From an uncultured Sphingomonadaceae bacterium (lineage in GTDB: Bacteria > Pseudomonadota > Alphaproteobacteria > Sphingomonadales > Sphingomonadaceae), in contig CANLSQ010000002.1 in assembly GCA_947493955.1 (NCBI GenBank), positions 372,001-436,000 of the forward strand: a DNA stretch of 64,000 nt, in the 5' to 3' direction. The notes beneath the pieces were generated by a model. That model worked only from the letters and a program-made list of their open reading frames with translations. It was not told the DNA's origin and made no database searches. Below, one piece after another: positions 45,761 through 55,049 of the stretch. The first letter of the stretch is position 1, and each line of letters opens with the position of its first letter. The position numbers and the translations under genes are program-made.

Positions 45761-45908
45761 ATTTGGTTGCCTGTCTTGACCGTTTTTCGGCAAGATGCGG
45801 CTCAATGACGAAAGCATAGCCCGGTGTCAATGCCTGCCCCTCCAAAATCACATATTTACCATGCAAAAAAAAGGATGTGCCATCGCTGCCGAGCCGTTAA
45901 AGAACGAT

Positions 45909-46661
45909 ATGGCACGCAAAAACAGATCTGTGAAGAAAACCGGCGGCGGTTTGAAATTCTGGGGAAAGCATGCGGTGGAGGCCGCACTTGCCAACCCGCA
46001 TCGCTTCACAAAGAAAATATCGGGGACCAGGGAAGCCCTGGCAACACTTGACCTTCCACAGGATCTGGCCGTGGTATATAGCGACGTCGCCGATCTCGGC
46101 CGGGTCATTCCGCGTGATGCACCGCATCAGGGAATGGTGCTTGATGTGGATCCTCTACCGGAGATCTGGCTGGGTGACATGCTCGACAAAGCGGCTGAAA
46201 AGGGCCGGCCGATATTGGTGCTGGATCAGGTAACCGATCCTCACAATGTCGGCGCGATCCTGCGTTCAGCCGCGGCCTTTGACGCGGCCGCCATTGTGAC
46301 ACAGGATCGTCATGCGCCACCTGAATCAGGGACATTGGCGAAATCAGCCTCTGGCGCACTGGAAATTGTGCCCTGGGTGCGCGTTGTCAATCTGGCGCGG
46401 GCGCTGGATGAAATTGCCGAGGCGGGATATTGGCGCATCGGCATGGCCGGTGAAGCCGAGCAAACACTGGGCAGTGTCATGGGGCAAAGCAAACTGGCAT
46501 TGGTTATGGGCGCTGAGGGCGAAGGCCTGCGTCAAAATGTCGCGGCCCATTGCGACGCTCTCGCACGGCTTCCGATGGCACCGCAAATGGAAAGTCTGAA
46601 CGTATCCAATGCAGCAGCCATCGCTCTTTACGCAGAATATACACGAGACCGGGAGAATTAG
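45909..46661 (+). CDS. rlmB: 23S rRNA (guanosine-2'-O)-methyltransferase RlmB
   Basis: A 250-residue SPOUT methyltransferase that modifies G2251 of 23S rRNA. The N-terminal substrate-binding domain contains GKHAVEAALANP. The trefoil-knot SAM site is formed by DPHNVGAILRSAAAF, LVMGAEGEGLRQ and PQMESLNVSNAAAIALYAE. The ATG at 45909 gives the usual length; a longer frame starts at 45795, close to the tRNA. It is divergent from tRNA-Tyr. A lipoprotein gene follows without a gap. Confidence 0.93.
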   Translation: MARKNRSVKKTGGGLKFWGKHAVEAALANPHRFTKKISGTREALATLDLPQDLAVVYSDVADLGRVIPRDAPHQGMVLDVDPLPEIWLGDMLDKAAEKGRPILVLDQVTDPHNVGAILRSAAAFDAAAIVTQDRHAPPESGTLAKSASGALEIVPWVRVVNLARALDEIAEAGYWRIGMAGEAEQTLGSVMGQSKLALVMGAEGEGLRQNVAAHCDALARLPMAPQMESLNVSNAAAIALYAEYTRDREN

Positions 46662-47591
46662 ATGAAACAGATGTTCAAATTTGTAGCCGCCCTATCGGCC
46701 CCCTTGCTGTTATCGGGTTGCTTTTTATTGCCCGGCAAATTTAATGCGAACCTGAAGATCCTTGACGGTGATCGCTATGAGTTTGGCTATACCGGCCAAA
46801 TTCAAATGACCATGCCTGATGATGGAAAATTGAAGAAACCCGACAATGACCCGTTTGACCCGGCCAAGCTGAAATGCCGCGATCTCGTTTACAAAAGCAA
46901 TGGTGAGGTGAATGCCGAGCGCCCTGTTTATGGGGATGACTATGATCGGTATGGAAAAGATGCCGACCCTTCGATTGATACCAGCGAACTTGCATATGAC
47001 ATCGTTGATCGTGACTGCACCGAGGACGAAATCACCAAAAGAAAAGATCAATATGATCGCGCACAAGCCCGCAAGCTAAAGCGATATGAAGAAGAGACCG
47101 CGATGGCAGGCGCATTTTTCGGCGGCCCTATTCCGGGGGATGACGACAGCATGGCTGCCTTTGCCAAGAAATTGAGCAAATATCAGGGCTGGAAAAAGGT
47201 CGAGCATGCCGGCGGCAATATCTTCGATGTCGAATATAGCGAATCCGGCCCTATCGGCAATTATTTCAGCTTCCCGGTCTTACCAGATGCACAGATGCAA
47301 TATCCGTTCTTCCAGCTCATCCGGCGCAGCGATGGCGCGATCGAAATGTTGACCCCCGGCATTGCTGGGCAAGGCAGCCTGTTTAACGTGATGATGATGA
47401 AAGAAAGCGGAGGTAAAGCGCCGAAAATTTCTGAAATTGATGGTGTTTTGACCGTCGAAACCAATGGAACGGTCGTCAACAATAACAGCGTTGATGGCTT
47501 TACCGAAAATGGTGACCGGAAGGTGATGAGCTGGAACATCGGCAAGAATGCCCAATCCGAAGACGGGCCGCGTGCGCTGATCAGATTCTGA
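46662..47591 (+). CDS. Hypothetical lipoprotein
   Basis: A 309-residue protein with a lipoprotein signal; lipobox LLSGC gives an acylated Cys near residue 20. The mature part is hydrophilic, mixed alpha/beta, and has no domain recognised by eye. It starts directly after the rlmB stop codon (TAG-ATG), so it is co-transcribed with it. It is ended by a strong hairpin with a T-run. Function unknown. Confidence 0.75.
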   Translation: MKQMFKFVAALSAPLLLSGCFLLPGKFNANLKILDGDRYEFGYTGQIQMTMPDDGKLKKPDNDPFDPAKLKCRDLVYKSNGEVNAERPVYGDDYDRYGKDADPSIDTSELAYDIVDRDCTEDEITKRKDQYDRAQARKLKRYEEETAMAGAFFGGPIPGDDDSMAAFAKKLSKYQGWKKVEHAGGNIFDVEYSESGPIGNYFSFPVLPDAQMQYPFFQLIRRSDGAIEMLTPGIAGQGSLFNVMMMKESGGKAPKISEIDGVLTVETNGTVVNNNSVDGFTENGDRKVMSWNIGKNAQSEDGPRALIRF

Positions 47592-47610
47592 CTGAATATA
47601 TGTGACGCAC

Positions 47611-47641
47611 AAAAAAGGGGAGCTCAGCGGCTCCCCTTTTT
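47611..47641. terminator. Bidirectional intrinsic terminator
   Basis: GGGGAGC (47617-47623) pairs with GCTCCCC (47630-47636) around a six-base loop; A6 before and T5 after, so it works on both strands. It ends the lipoprotein transcript from the left and the ferredoxin transcript from the right. Confidence 0.92.
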
Positions 47642-47659
47642 GCATGGATTTCGCCCAGC

Positions 47660-47977
47660 TCAGTCTTCTTCCGCGATTTTCACTTTCAGACCGTCAAGAT
47701 CGTCATTCAATTCGATCTGGCAGCTCAGGCGGGAAAACTCATCCCGGTGATCACTGCTTTCCAATAGATCATCTTCGTCTTCACTCATCGCAGGCAGCTT
47801 GTCTTTCCAGTCCGCATCGACATGCACATGGCAGGTCGCGCAGGAACAGCAGCCGCCACATAGTGCCAGCAGTTCGTCAAAGCCGTTATCGCGGATCGCT
47901 TCCATGACGTTCATACCGCTATCGACGGTAACCGCTTTTTCTTCTCCGGTACGACCGGTGACGTGGATGGTTGGCAT
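47660..47977 (-). CDS. 2Fe-2S ferredoxin, adrenodoxin type
   Basis: A 105-residue electron carrier. Cluster ligands are in [15 protein letters not shown] (CX5CX2C pattern) and a fourth Cys further on in [10 protein letters not shown]. The spacing matches bacterial class I P450 partners such as putidaredoxin. An acidic patch ([16 protein letters not shown]) is typical of this type. It could serve the CYP153 at 26.5 kb, but it is 20 kb away and may equally serve other enzymes. Confidence 0.9.
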   Translation of the reverse strand: MPTIHVTGRTGEEKAVTVDSGMNVMEAIRDNGFDELLALCGGCCSCATCHVHVDADWKDKLPAMSEDEDDLLESSDHRDEFSRLSCQIELNDDLDGLKVKIAEED

Positions 47978-48080
47978 ATAAACCCCTTAAGCTGTTTTCA
48001 TTCAAAATCCGGCACGCTATGTCCGCTCGATCAAAAAGAATCAAGAGGCCAAACGGCCTGTAAGCTGAGGCAGAGCCGCA

Positions 48081-48698
48081 ATGGGCCTATCAAAAAAGAC
48101 GATAAAGACCAGCCTTGATGCGGTCAGCAAAGTCGAGCCGGTCCTCGGCAAGGCCATCGAAGCAGCCGGTTATCCCGAACCACGCATCAACCCGAAAGGT
48201 TACCAGACATTGCTCAGGACCATTGTTGGTCAGCAGGTCAGTGTGGCTTCGGCAGCCTCTGTCTGGAACAAGCTGGAAGCAAAACTGGGCGCGGGCTGTC
48301 CGGCAGAAGCGCTGATCGCAACCGACTTTGATGAATTGCGCGCTTGCGGCCTGTCACGTCAGAAACAGGGCTATGCGCGCAGTCTGGCGGAGTTGATTTT
48401 GTCCGGCGGATTGGACCTCAACAACTTGCCGGATGACGATGAGGAGGCCATTGCGCGGCTCACCCAGGTCAAGGGCATTGGCCGCTGGTCGGCGGAAATC
48501 TATCTGCTGTTTGCATTGGGCCGTCCCGATATCTGGCCTGCTGGCGATCTCGCCATTCAGGCCGGAGTTGGCGACATATTGGGCCATGACACGCGGCCAT
48601 CAGAACAGGACTTGAGAGAGATTGCGCTGCCCTGGTCGCCGCATCGTGGGTCGGTCGCAATTTTCATCTGGCATCATTACAACACAATGGTGATGTAG
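48081..48698 (+). CDS. DNA-3-methyladenine glycosylase II (AlkA-type, HhH-GPD)
   Basis: A 205-residue base-excision repair glycosylase lacking the N-terminal domain of E. coli AlkA. Seen: TIVGQQVSVASAASVWNKL, the helix-hairpin-helix VKGIGRWSAEIYLL with the GPD loop WPAGDLAIQAGV holding the catalytic Asp. It removes alkylated bases. It is convergent with the secreted papain-like gene. Confidence 0.88.
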   Translation: MGLSKKTIKTSLDAVSKVEPVLGKAIEAAGYPEPRINPKGYQTLLRTIVGQQVSVASAASVWNKLEAKLGAGCPAEALIATDFDELRACGLSRQKQGYARSLAELILSGGLDLNNLPDDDEEAIARLTQVKGIGRWSAEIYLLFALGRPDIWPAGDLAIQAGVGDILGHDTRPSEQDLREIALPWSPHRGSVAIFIWHHYNTMVM

Positions 48699-48716
48699 CT
48701 TTCGAACAGCCGGACG

Positions 48717-49244
48717 CTATTTCTTCAGCATGGGGTTCAGCGCCATCACTTCTTCCATGAAGGATCGCGGTTTTTTCCAGAATTTGGTTTTCGCATTGAA
48801 CTGATAACCCAATATCGCAATCGCCTCGCTGGCAAAATGGACACAATTGCGCTTGTTGAGGCTGTAGCTTTTCTGAGGCTTGTCGCGCCATTTTTTAACC
48901 AGCGCCATCAACTCACGATATTTGTTATCGCCAACGGTCACCGTGAAATGCGGATTGCTGTTGGTGATATATTTGGGCTTGGGCGTCTCAACCTTGCCCT
49001 TGACCGATCCCCATAAAATTCCGGGCGAGATATTGACCGCGGTGAAGCCAAAGCTGGTATCCACGGTCTCGCCGTTCTGCAGCTTGCCTTTCATCACAAA
49101 AAAGGCGTGCGGAAAATTTTTGCCAAAATCATGGGAGTAAAAGGTCACTGCCACTTGTGCCTGTGCAGGCATGGCGGTCATGAAGAACGGGATCAGAATG
49201 GCCAGAAGACGCAGCCGGAACCTTACAAAAAACTGTCTTGTCAC
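48717..49244 (-). CDS. Secreted papain-like (permuted NlpC/P60 or LRAT-like) protein, tentative
   Basis: A 175-residue protein with a signal peptide (about residues 1-29, ending AQAQ). The early His in NFPHAFFVM and later Cys in LNKRNCVHFASEAI have the His-then-Cys order of circularly permuted papain-like hydrolases. This family link is inferred from the motif only. The start is GTG, directly after the stop of the ABC permease gene, so it is the third gene of that operon. Substrate unknown. Confidence 0.5.
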   Translation of the reverse strand: MTRQFFVRFRLRLLAILIPFFMTAMPAQAQVAVTFYSHDFGKNFPHAFFVMKGKLQNGETVDTSFGFTAVNISPGILWGSVKGKVETPKPKYITNSNPHFTVTVGDNKYRELMALVKKWRDKPQKSYSLNKRNCVHFASEAIAILGYQFNAKTKFWKKPRSFMEEVMALNPMLKK

Positions 49245-50792
49245 TTACTGATCTTTCCCGTTCCTGATCTGCTCATCCAGCCAGCGCGCCGCCTGTCTGG
49301 GGGAGCGCTTGTCGGCTTCACGATCGACCTTATAATTGGCCTCTCGCATATTTTCCACAGTGATCGCGCCGACCAGCGGCTTGATCGCGTTGATGAGCCT
49401 TTCATCACCGCTGCGGTCTTCAGAAACCAGTATCATCGCCTCATAGGACGGCACCGCACCTTTCGTGTCTTCGAGCACGACAAATCCATTGGCCGCTATG
49501 CGGCCGTCCGAAGAAAAGGCCGAGATCACATCCACTTCTCGGCTCGATAGAGCGGGATACATGAAGGTCGGATTAAACGAGCGCGATTCTTTAAACCGGA
49601 TTGGATAGGCGGCCTTGACCATCTCCCATTCCGGGCGTTCGAGAAATTCAAGATCGGTGCCAAATGCAAAGTCGGAAGAAATGCGGGCAAGGTCATCAAG
49701 TGTCGTGAGCCGTCTGCTTGCCGCATCTTCAGGACGTACCGCAAAGGCATATGTATTTTCAAACCCCAGAGCACCCAGCATGGTCACGCCATGCTCAGAC
49801 GCACTCCATTGCGCAATTTCATTCACCATGTCATCGGCAGGCACCGTATCTGTCCGTTTCATCTGGTTGGTCCAGATCGTACCGGAATAGTCGACATAAA
49901 CATCGATATCTCCCGACGCCACCGCCTGAAACACCACGGCCGAACCGAGACCGTTCTGATAACGGACCTCATAGCCCGCTTCCTCCAGCCGCGAACCGAT
50001 AAGCCGCGCCAATATGAACTGTTCGGAAAAACCTTTCGCGCCGATCACCACGACGTCGCCACGCGCGGCCAGCATTGGTAACAACGCAATGGCCAGGCCG
50101 ATACCGATAACCGCCCCGCTGCCCCACACCACAAGCTTCCGGCGATCCCGGATAGCGCGCTCGATCAGGCCAAGCAGCGTATCTACGATAATCGCCAGTC
50201 CTGCAGAGGCGAAACAACCGGTAAGCACCAATGTCCAGTTTTGAGTCTGCAGGCCGGCAAAGATCAGATCACCGAGACTGGCCTGCCCCACGGTTGTGGA
50301 CAATGTCGCGGCTCCGATAGTCCAGACCGCAGCGGTGCGGATACCGGCCATGATCGTCGGCGCTGCGAGCGGTGCTTCCACCAGACGCAGCTTTTGTGCC
50401 GCCGTCATACCGAGTCCGTCCGCCGCCTGTTTTGCAGCCGGAGCCACGCCAGTCAGTCCAGTGACCGCGTTGCGCAAAATTGGCAGCAGCGCATAAAGCG
50501 TAAGCGCAAGCAAGGCCGGTAAAAAGCCAAGCGCAGATATCTCTCCGCCGAGTAAAGCCGAAAGCCCCAGCAGAACGGGATAGAATAACGCGAGCAAGGC
50601 CAATGCCGGAATCGTCTGGACCAGACTGGCAAAACCCAGAATGACCGCAGCCACTTTCGGCGCCCGCGCCGCCCATATGGCCAAGGGTAAACACAAGGCC
50701 ATGGCGAGCAGCAAAGCGGAGAAACTCAGCTGCACATGGGCCGCCAGCAATTCCGGAACCCGTACAAAGGCCTGTTGCCATGCCTCCGTCAT
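49245..50792 (-). CDS. OpuC/EgtU-like permease fused to substrate-binding domain
   Basis: A 515-residue fusion. Residues 1-210 are a ProW-type permease with five or six helices and the EAA-like loop AADGLGMTAAQKLRLVEAPL. Residues about 235-515 are an OpuAC-type periplasmic binding domain beginning GDVVVIGAKGFSEQFILARL. Such fusions bind quaternary ammonium compounds such as glycine betaine, choline or, in the recently described EgtU, ergothioneine. The ligand cannot be told here. Start overlaps the ATPase stop. Confidence 0.82.
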   Translation of the reverse strand: MTEAWQQAFVRVPELLAAHVQLSFSALLLAMALCLPLAIWAARAPKVAAVILGFASLVQTIPALALLALFYPVLLGLSALLGGEISALGFLPALLALTLYALLPILRNAVTGLTGVAPAAKQAADGLGMTAAQKLRLVEAPLAAPTIMAGIRTAAVWTIGAATLSTTVGQASLGDLIFAGLQTQNWTLVLTGCFASAGLAIIVDTLLGLIERAIRDRRKLVVWGSGAVIGIGLAIALLPMLAARGDVVVIGAKGFSEQFILARLIGSRLEEAGYEVRYQNGLGSAVVFQAVASGDIDVYVDYSGTIWTNQMKRTDTVPADDMVNEIAQWSASEHGVTMLGALGFENTYAFAVRPEDAASRRLTTLDDLARISSDFAFGTDLEFLERPEWEMVKAAYPIRFKESRSFNPTFMYPALSSREVDVISAFSSDGRIAANGFVVLEDTKGAVPSYEAMILVSEDRSGDERLINAIKPLVGAITVENMREANYKVDREADKRSPRQAARWLDEQIRNGKDQ

Positions 50793-51589
50793 GTCTTTTT
50801 CGCTCCGTCCGTATTGCCCAGCGCGATGAGATGCGCCGCCTGCGCACGGGGAATGGCGACCAAGGCTTCGGCTTCATCGCCGACACTGCCCGACAACAGT
50901 TCCGCTGGCGTCGCATCTGCCTTGATCTGACCCGCCTCCATCACCAATATCCGGTCGGCAAGATAAAGCGCCTCGGCCATGTCATGGGTGACGATTATCG
51001 TTGTCAGGCCCAGCTTCTCATGCAGCGCTTTATATTGACCAGCCAGGCTGTCTCGCGTGACCGGGTCCAGCGCGCCAAAGGGTTCATCCATAAGCATCAA
51101 GCCCGGCCGCGTTGCCAGCGCCCGGGCGACACCGACCCTTTGCTGTTGTCCGCCACTCAATTGATGCGGCATCCGGCCAGCCATTTCCTGAGGGAGTTCG
51201 ACTAATTCAAGCAATTCGGCGACACGTTCTGCTCGTCCATCCTTCTCACCTGCCAGCTCGAGCCCAATCGCGATATTGCGCGAAATCGTCATATGCGGGA
51301 AAAGACCAATATTCTGGAAAACATAACCAATCCGGCGGCGCAAGACATGGGGATCAATGGCCCTCACATTGTCATCCGCGATCAAAACCTCACCCGCGGT
51401 GGGGTCGACCAGCCGGTTGATCATTTTCAACAAAGTGGACTTGCCCGATCCGGATAACCCGACCAGCGCAACAAAACTGCCCGCCGCGATCTCCAGCGAA
51501 ATATCGTCCACGGCCGTAACCGTACCATAACTACGCCTGACATTTTTCAGGCTGATCGCCGGACCGGAGGCAGAAGAGGTTGAAATCAT
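50789..51589 (-). CDS. ABC ATPase of quaternary-amine type (OpuCA/ProV/EgtV-like)
   Basis: A 266-residue ATPase: Walker A GLSGSGKSTLLKMI, signature LSGGQQQRVGVARAL, Walker B LMLMDEPFGALDPVTR. It lacks the CBS domains of ProV, as do EgtV-type ATPases, so osmotic gating is less likely. ATG at 51589 is used; a GTG at 51598 is alternative. First gene of the three-gene operon. Confidence 0.85.
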   Translation of the reverse strand: MISTSSASGPAISLKNVRRSYGTVTAVDDISLEIAAGSFVALVGLSGSGKSTLLKMINRLVDPTAGEVLIADDNVRAIDPHVLRRRIGYVFQNIGLFPHMTISRNIAIGLELAGEKDGRAERVAELLELVELPQEMAGRMPHQLSGGQQQRVGVARALATRPGLMLMDEPFGALDPVTRDSLAGQYKALHEKLGLTTIIVTHDMAEALYLADRILVMEAGQIKADATPAELLSGSVGDEAEALVAIPRAQAAHLIALGNTDGAKKT

Positions 51590-51707
51590 TATAGTCACTA
51601 TTGGCCAGCTTTACTCAATATGTCCAATCGCTCTTGACCTGATCGCCAAAAACCGCTCGAACAAACATTAATGTCAATAAGACAAAGATGAGAGGGCGAG
51701 AACAAAA

Positions 51708-52541
51708 ATGGCATATCAGAGCGGACAGAAATCAATCTTCATCACCGGCGGCGCGTCAGGACTGGGCCGCGAAGTCGCTCGCTATTTCGCGGGCAAGGGA
51801 TGGTATATCGGTATTGCCGATATCAATGATGCCGGGATGGCTGAAACCGCATCGCTGCTGCCCGAAGGGCAAAGTTCGATCCACAGGCTGGATGTAACAG
51901 ATCGCGCCAACTGGAAATCTGCCGTTGCCGACTTCGGCGAAATTACCGGCGGAACGATGAATGTTCTGTTCAACAATGCCGGCATCGGAGAAGGCGGCCC
52001 GATTCAGGAGATGACCGACGAGGATATCGACCTGATGATCGCGATCAATTTTACCGGTTGCATCAGCGGCACACGAGCCTGTTTTGAAATGCTTAAGAAC
52101 ACGCCCGACAGCTGTGTGCTCTATACGGCTTCGGCTGCCGGTATCTACGGTGTGGCCGACCTCAGCGTCTATAGTGCAACCAAATTTGCCGTACGCGGCC
52201 TTGCGGAATCGCACGATCTGGAATTTAACAAATATGGCATCAAGTCCCGTTCATTGATGCCCGGCTTTGTTGACACCAATATCATCTCGGATGTGGTGGA
52301 AGGCACCAATCAGACGGGCAAGGAGCGGCTGGAAGAAAGCGGTGTGCTTGTCAGTCCGGTGTCTATTATTGGCCCGGCAGCGTGGGAAGCCGTCCATGGC
52401 AAAAAGGTCCATACACCGGTCAATAAAATGGCAAAGCAACTGGCTTTCGCTGCGCGGTGGATGCCAGGCCGGCTGCGCAAACAATCCGTCGAGCTCGCTG
52501 ATCTTGGCAATGTTCTCGCTGGGGTTGACGATAAAAGCTAG
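51708..52541 (+). CDS. Short-chain dehydrogenase/reductase
   Basis: A 277-residue classical SDR with [17 protein letters not shown] (TGxxxGxG), [10 protein letters not shown], and the active-site [14 protein letters not shown] segment with Tyr and Lys. Asp in IADINDAG after strand 2 indicates NAD(H). The C-terminal part is longer than usual and includes a basic stretch. Its stop overlaps the stop of phhB on the opposite strand. Confidence 0.87.
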   Translation: MAYQSGQKSIFITGGASGLGREVARYFAGKGWYIGIADINDAGMAETASLLPEGQSSIHRLDVTDRANWKSAVADFGEITGGTMNVLFNNAGIGEGGPIQEMTDEDIDLMIAINFTGCISGTRACFEMLKNTPDSCVLYTASAAGIYGVADLSVYSATKFAVRGLAESHDLEFNKYGIKSRSLMPGFVDTNIISDVVEGTNQTGKERLEESGVLVSPVSIIGPAAWEAVHGKKVHTPVNKMAKQLAFAARWMPGRLRKQSVELADLGNVLAGVDDKS

Positions 52542-52834
52542 AGAATATCCTCAATGGTTTTCGCCAGATCAATATCGCGCTGAGACAATCCGCCATTTTC
52601 ACCGGCATCATGGGTGGTCAATGTGATGTCGACATTATTATAGACATTAAACCACTCGGGATGATGATCCGCTTTCTCGGCGTGAATCGCCACGCGGGTC
52701 ATAAAGGCATAGGCTTCGGTGAAATCGGCAAATTTGAACTTGCGGCTTATCGCATCACGTTTGCCATCATATTCCCAGCCGGGTAGGCTCGCCAGAGCGG
52801 CCTGCCGTTCAGCATCATTCAGTTGAGCAACCAT
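52538..52834 (-). CDS. Pterin-4a-carbinolamine dehydratase
   Basis: A 98-residue enzyme of the PCD/DCoH family that dehydrates 4a-hydroxytetrahydrobiopterin. The family motif is [21 protein letters not shown] with the three active-site His residues, and [17 protein letters not shown]-like end. No phenylalanine hydroxylase gene is nearby, as usual outside Pseudomonas. It is convergent with the SDR and divergent from ccmA. Confidence 0.92.
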   Translation of the reverse strand: MVAQLNDAERQAALASLPGWEYDGKRDAISRKFKFADFTEAYAFMTRVAIHAEKADHHPEWFNVYNNVDITLTTHDAGENGGLSQRDIDLAKTIEDIL

Positions 52835-52888
52835 GTTTCGATACTCCTTGCTTGGCTTTGGCGCCGTTTCATGGCTTAAGTCTTCCTC

Positions 52889-53527
52889 ATGAACCGAGGG
52901 GCGTCAACCAAAATGCGGATAGACGGCGGCGATAATCTGCGCGCCGAAGCCCTTTCGTGCGTGCGCGGCGACAAATTGCTATTTCGCGATCTGAATTTTA
53001 CGCTGGAACCCGGACAGGCCGGGCTGGTCACCGGACCCAATGGAGTCGGTAAATCCAGCCTGCTGCGACTAATTGCGGGATTGCTGGAGCCTTTTTCCGG
53101 CACCATCCATGTTCCGACATCGGTTGCCATATGTGATGACCGGATGGCTCTTGATGAAAATCTGCCCCTGCAAGACGCGCTCCGGTTTTGGGCCAGTCTG
53201 GATGACAGGCTAGAAGGTGATTGTGCCGACGCCATGGGCGCTGCTGATATGGGCCATCTCGCCGAAGTGCCCATCCGCTATTTTTCAACCGGCCAGCGCC
53301 AGCGCGCGCGGCTTGCCCGCACTTTTCTGACAGCAGCCGATCTGTGGCTACTGGACGAACCTGCCAATGGTCTGGATACAGCATCGGTGGAGCTGCTTGG
53401 ACAAAGCCTGCAAGCCCATCTGAAGCGCGGCGGCATGATCCTCGCCGCCAGTCATATCGCGCTGCCGATTTCCTTCAACCTTCAACTTGAACTCACTGCG
53501 CTGGAAGAGATGGAGACGCCGCAATGA
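52889..53527 (+). CDS. ccmA: Cytochrome c biogenesis ATP-binding protein CcmA
   Basis: A 212-residue ATPase, short as CcmA usually is. Walker [15 protein letters not shown], signature [13 protein letters not shown] (FSxGQ variant), Walker [13 protein letters not shown]. With CcmB it drives release of haem from the CcmE-CcmC complex in system I cytochrome c maturation. ATG at 52889; an ATG at 52913 is possible. Start of ccmB overlaps its stop. Confidence 0.92.
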   Translation: MNRGASTKMRIDGGDNLRAEALSCVRGDKLLFRDLNFTLEPGQAGLVTGPNGVGKSSLLRLIAGLLEPFSGTIHVPTSVAICDDRMALDENLPLQDALRFWASLDDRLEGDCADAMGAADMGHLAEVPIRYFSTGQRQRARLARTFLTAADLWLLDEPANGLDTASVELLGQSLQAHLKRGGMILAASHIALPISFNLQLELTALEEMETPQ

Positions 53528-54174
53528 TCGGCGCGCTCAAAATGATGATCTGGCGTGATGTCCGGCAAAGCTACGCCAGCGGCGGCACTTGGCTACCCGT
53601 GATTTTCTATCTCTCGGCGGCGACCCTGTTTCCTTTTGCAGTGGGGCCGGACCGCGACCTGCTGCTCCAGACCGGTGGCGGCATATTGTGGATCGCGGCA
53701 TTGCTTGCGACCCTCCTGCCGCTCGACAGGTTGGTGCAGCCGGATCTTGATAGCGGCTTCCATGACCAATTGCTCGTGCGCGGCATTGCCGATGAGCTCA
53801 TCGCCTTTGCCAGACTGATCTCGCATTGGTTGGCTTTTGGGCCGCCATTGCTGTTCGCAGCTTTACTGGCCAGTGGTCTAATGGGCTTGGAAGGCCCGCC
53901 GCTGATCACCCTGCTCGCCAGCTTGGCGATTGCCACTCCTGCTCTCGCGGGCCTCGCAGTAATGATCGCAGCCCTGACGGCGGGCCTGAAAGGTGCCGGT
54001 GCTTTGGGTGGATTGCTGCTGGTGCCGCTGGCCATTCCGTTGCTGATCTTTGGAGCCGGTAGCTTGGCCGATCAAAGCGGAAGCGCGCTGCTGTTCCTCA
54101 GCGCGGTATCACTATTGCTGGTCGCAATCACGCCCTTTGCTGCAGGTGCTGCATTAAAAGCAATGCGGGAATAA
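53524..54174 (+). CDS. ccmB: Haem exporter permease CcmB
   Basis: A 216-residue protein with six predicted helices: ALKMMIWRDVRQSYASGG at the start is a CcmB hallmark, followed by GGILWIAALLATLLPLDRL and the remaining helices (about residues 95-215). Coupled to ccmA by four bases. ccmC, ccmD and ccmE do not follow; the rest of the system must be elsewhere. Confidence 0.92.
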   Translation: MIGALKMMIWRDVRQSYASGGTWLPVIFYLSAATLFPFAVGPDRDLLLQTGGGILWIAALLATLLPLDRLVQPDLDSGFHDQLLVRGIADELIAFARLISHWLAFGPPLLFAALLASGLMGLEGPPLITLLASLAIATPALAGLAVMIAALTAGLKGAGALGGLLLVPLAIPLLIFGAGSLADQSGSALLFLSAVSLLLVAITPFAAGAALKAMRE

Positions 54175-54176
54175 GC

Positions 54177-54935
54177 CTAAATACCACCGTCGGTGACTTC
54201 GTAACCGGCCTCTTCCAGACCGGACTTCAGCGCCGCCGTACAGGTCGCCAGCTCCTCCGCATCGGTGGATCGAACCACAAAGTTTGCGCCGACAGTACCG
54301 TTGCGGAAAAACGGATAGCTGCCAATCTGGCAGCCGTCATGCGCGTTTTCGGCGGCGGTCAGAACATCGGCAATTTCGCTTTCCGGCGCCCACGCCCCTA
54401 GTGTTGCGGAGAGCAGCGGCGCGCCGCCTTCCAATGTGCCGGTCAATGCATCCAGCATACCGGCTGTTATATGCGGGACACCAGCCATCAGATACAGATT
54501 GTCGATCTTTATTCCGGGCGCGCCAGACATGCGATTTTCGATCAGTTCCGCACCATCGGGCACGCGCGCCATCCGCAAGCGGCCTTCATTAATCCCGCCT
54601 TTGTCAGCATAATAGCGTTCCAATATCGCCCGTGCGGTCGGATGGATAATCACATCGACCCCCAACGCCTTGGAGATGGCATCCACCGTGATATCATCAT
54701 GGGTCGGACCAATGCCGCCAGTGGTGAACAGATAATCGTTGCGCGCCCGTAAGATGTTCACCGCTTCGGCAATGGCGTCCATATCGTCGGCAATCACCCG
54801 CACTTCGCCCAGCCTGATGCCCTGCACGTTCAGCCACTTGGCGATTTGCGCGATATTCTTGTCCTGCGTACGGCCAGAGAGAATCTCGTCACCAATGACG
54901 ATCAGGGCGGCTGTGTAAATGCGGGCTGTGTTCAT
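54177..54935 (-). CDS. CinA-type molybdopterin-binding protein
   Basis: A 252-residue competence/damage-inducible CinA N-terminal domain protein (MoaB/MogA fold): ALIVIGDEILSGRTQDKN, TTGGIGPTHDDITVDA and GAPGIKIDNLYLMAGVP. Such single-domain proteins lack the NMN deamidase part. Start at 54935 (the first residues match the family); an open frame extends 12 codons upstream. Some relatives act on ADP-ribose or cofactors; the role here is unknown. Confidence 0.85.
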   Translation of the reverse strand: MNTARIYTAALIVIGDEILSGRTQDKNIAQIAKWLNVQGIRLGEVRVIADDMDAIAEAVNILRARNDYLFTTGGIGPTHDDITVDAISKALGVDVIIHPTARAILERYYADKGGINEGRLRMARVPDGAELIENRMSGAPGIKIDNLYLMAGVPHITAGMLDALTGTLEGGAPLLSATLGAWAPESEIADVLTAAENAHDGCQIGSYPFFRNGTVGANFVVRSTDAEELATCTAALKSGLEEAGYEVTDGGI

Positions 54936-55049
54936 GGCCCTTGGATATAGAGCAGTTCGGCAAATCATCAACGGCCATTTGCAATTTGGTAAGGTCCGGC
55001 AATTAAACTGCGCTGGGGTGCATCAGATCCTCTCCAACGGGAGAATATT

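Noticed and set aside
44648-45817. SDR extended by 131 codons upstream
   Set aside because: The extension runs through tRNA-Tyr and a hairpin; AGGGA and the cofactor motif support the ATG at 45424.
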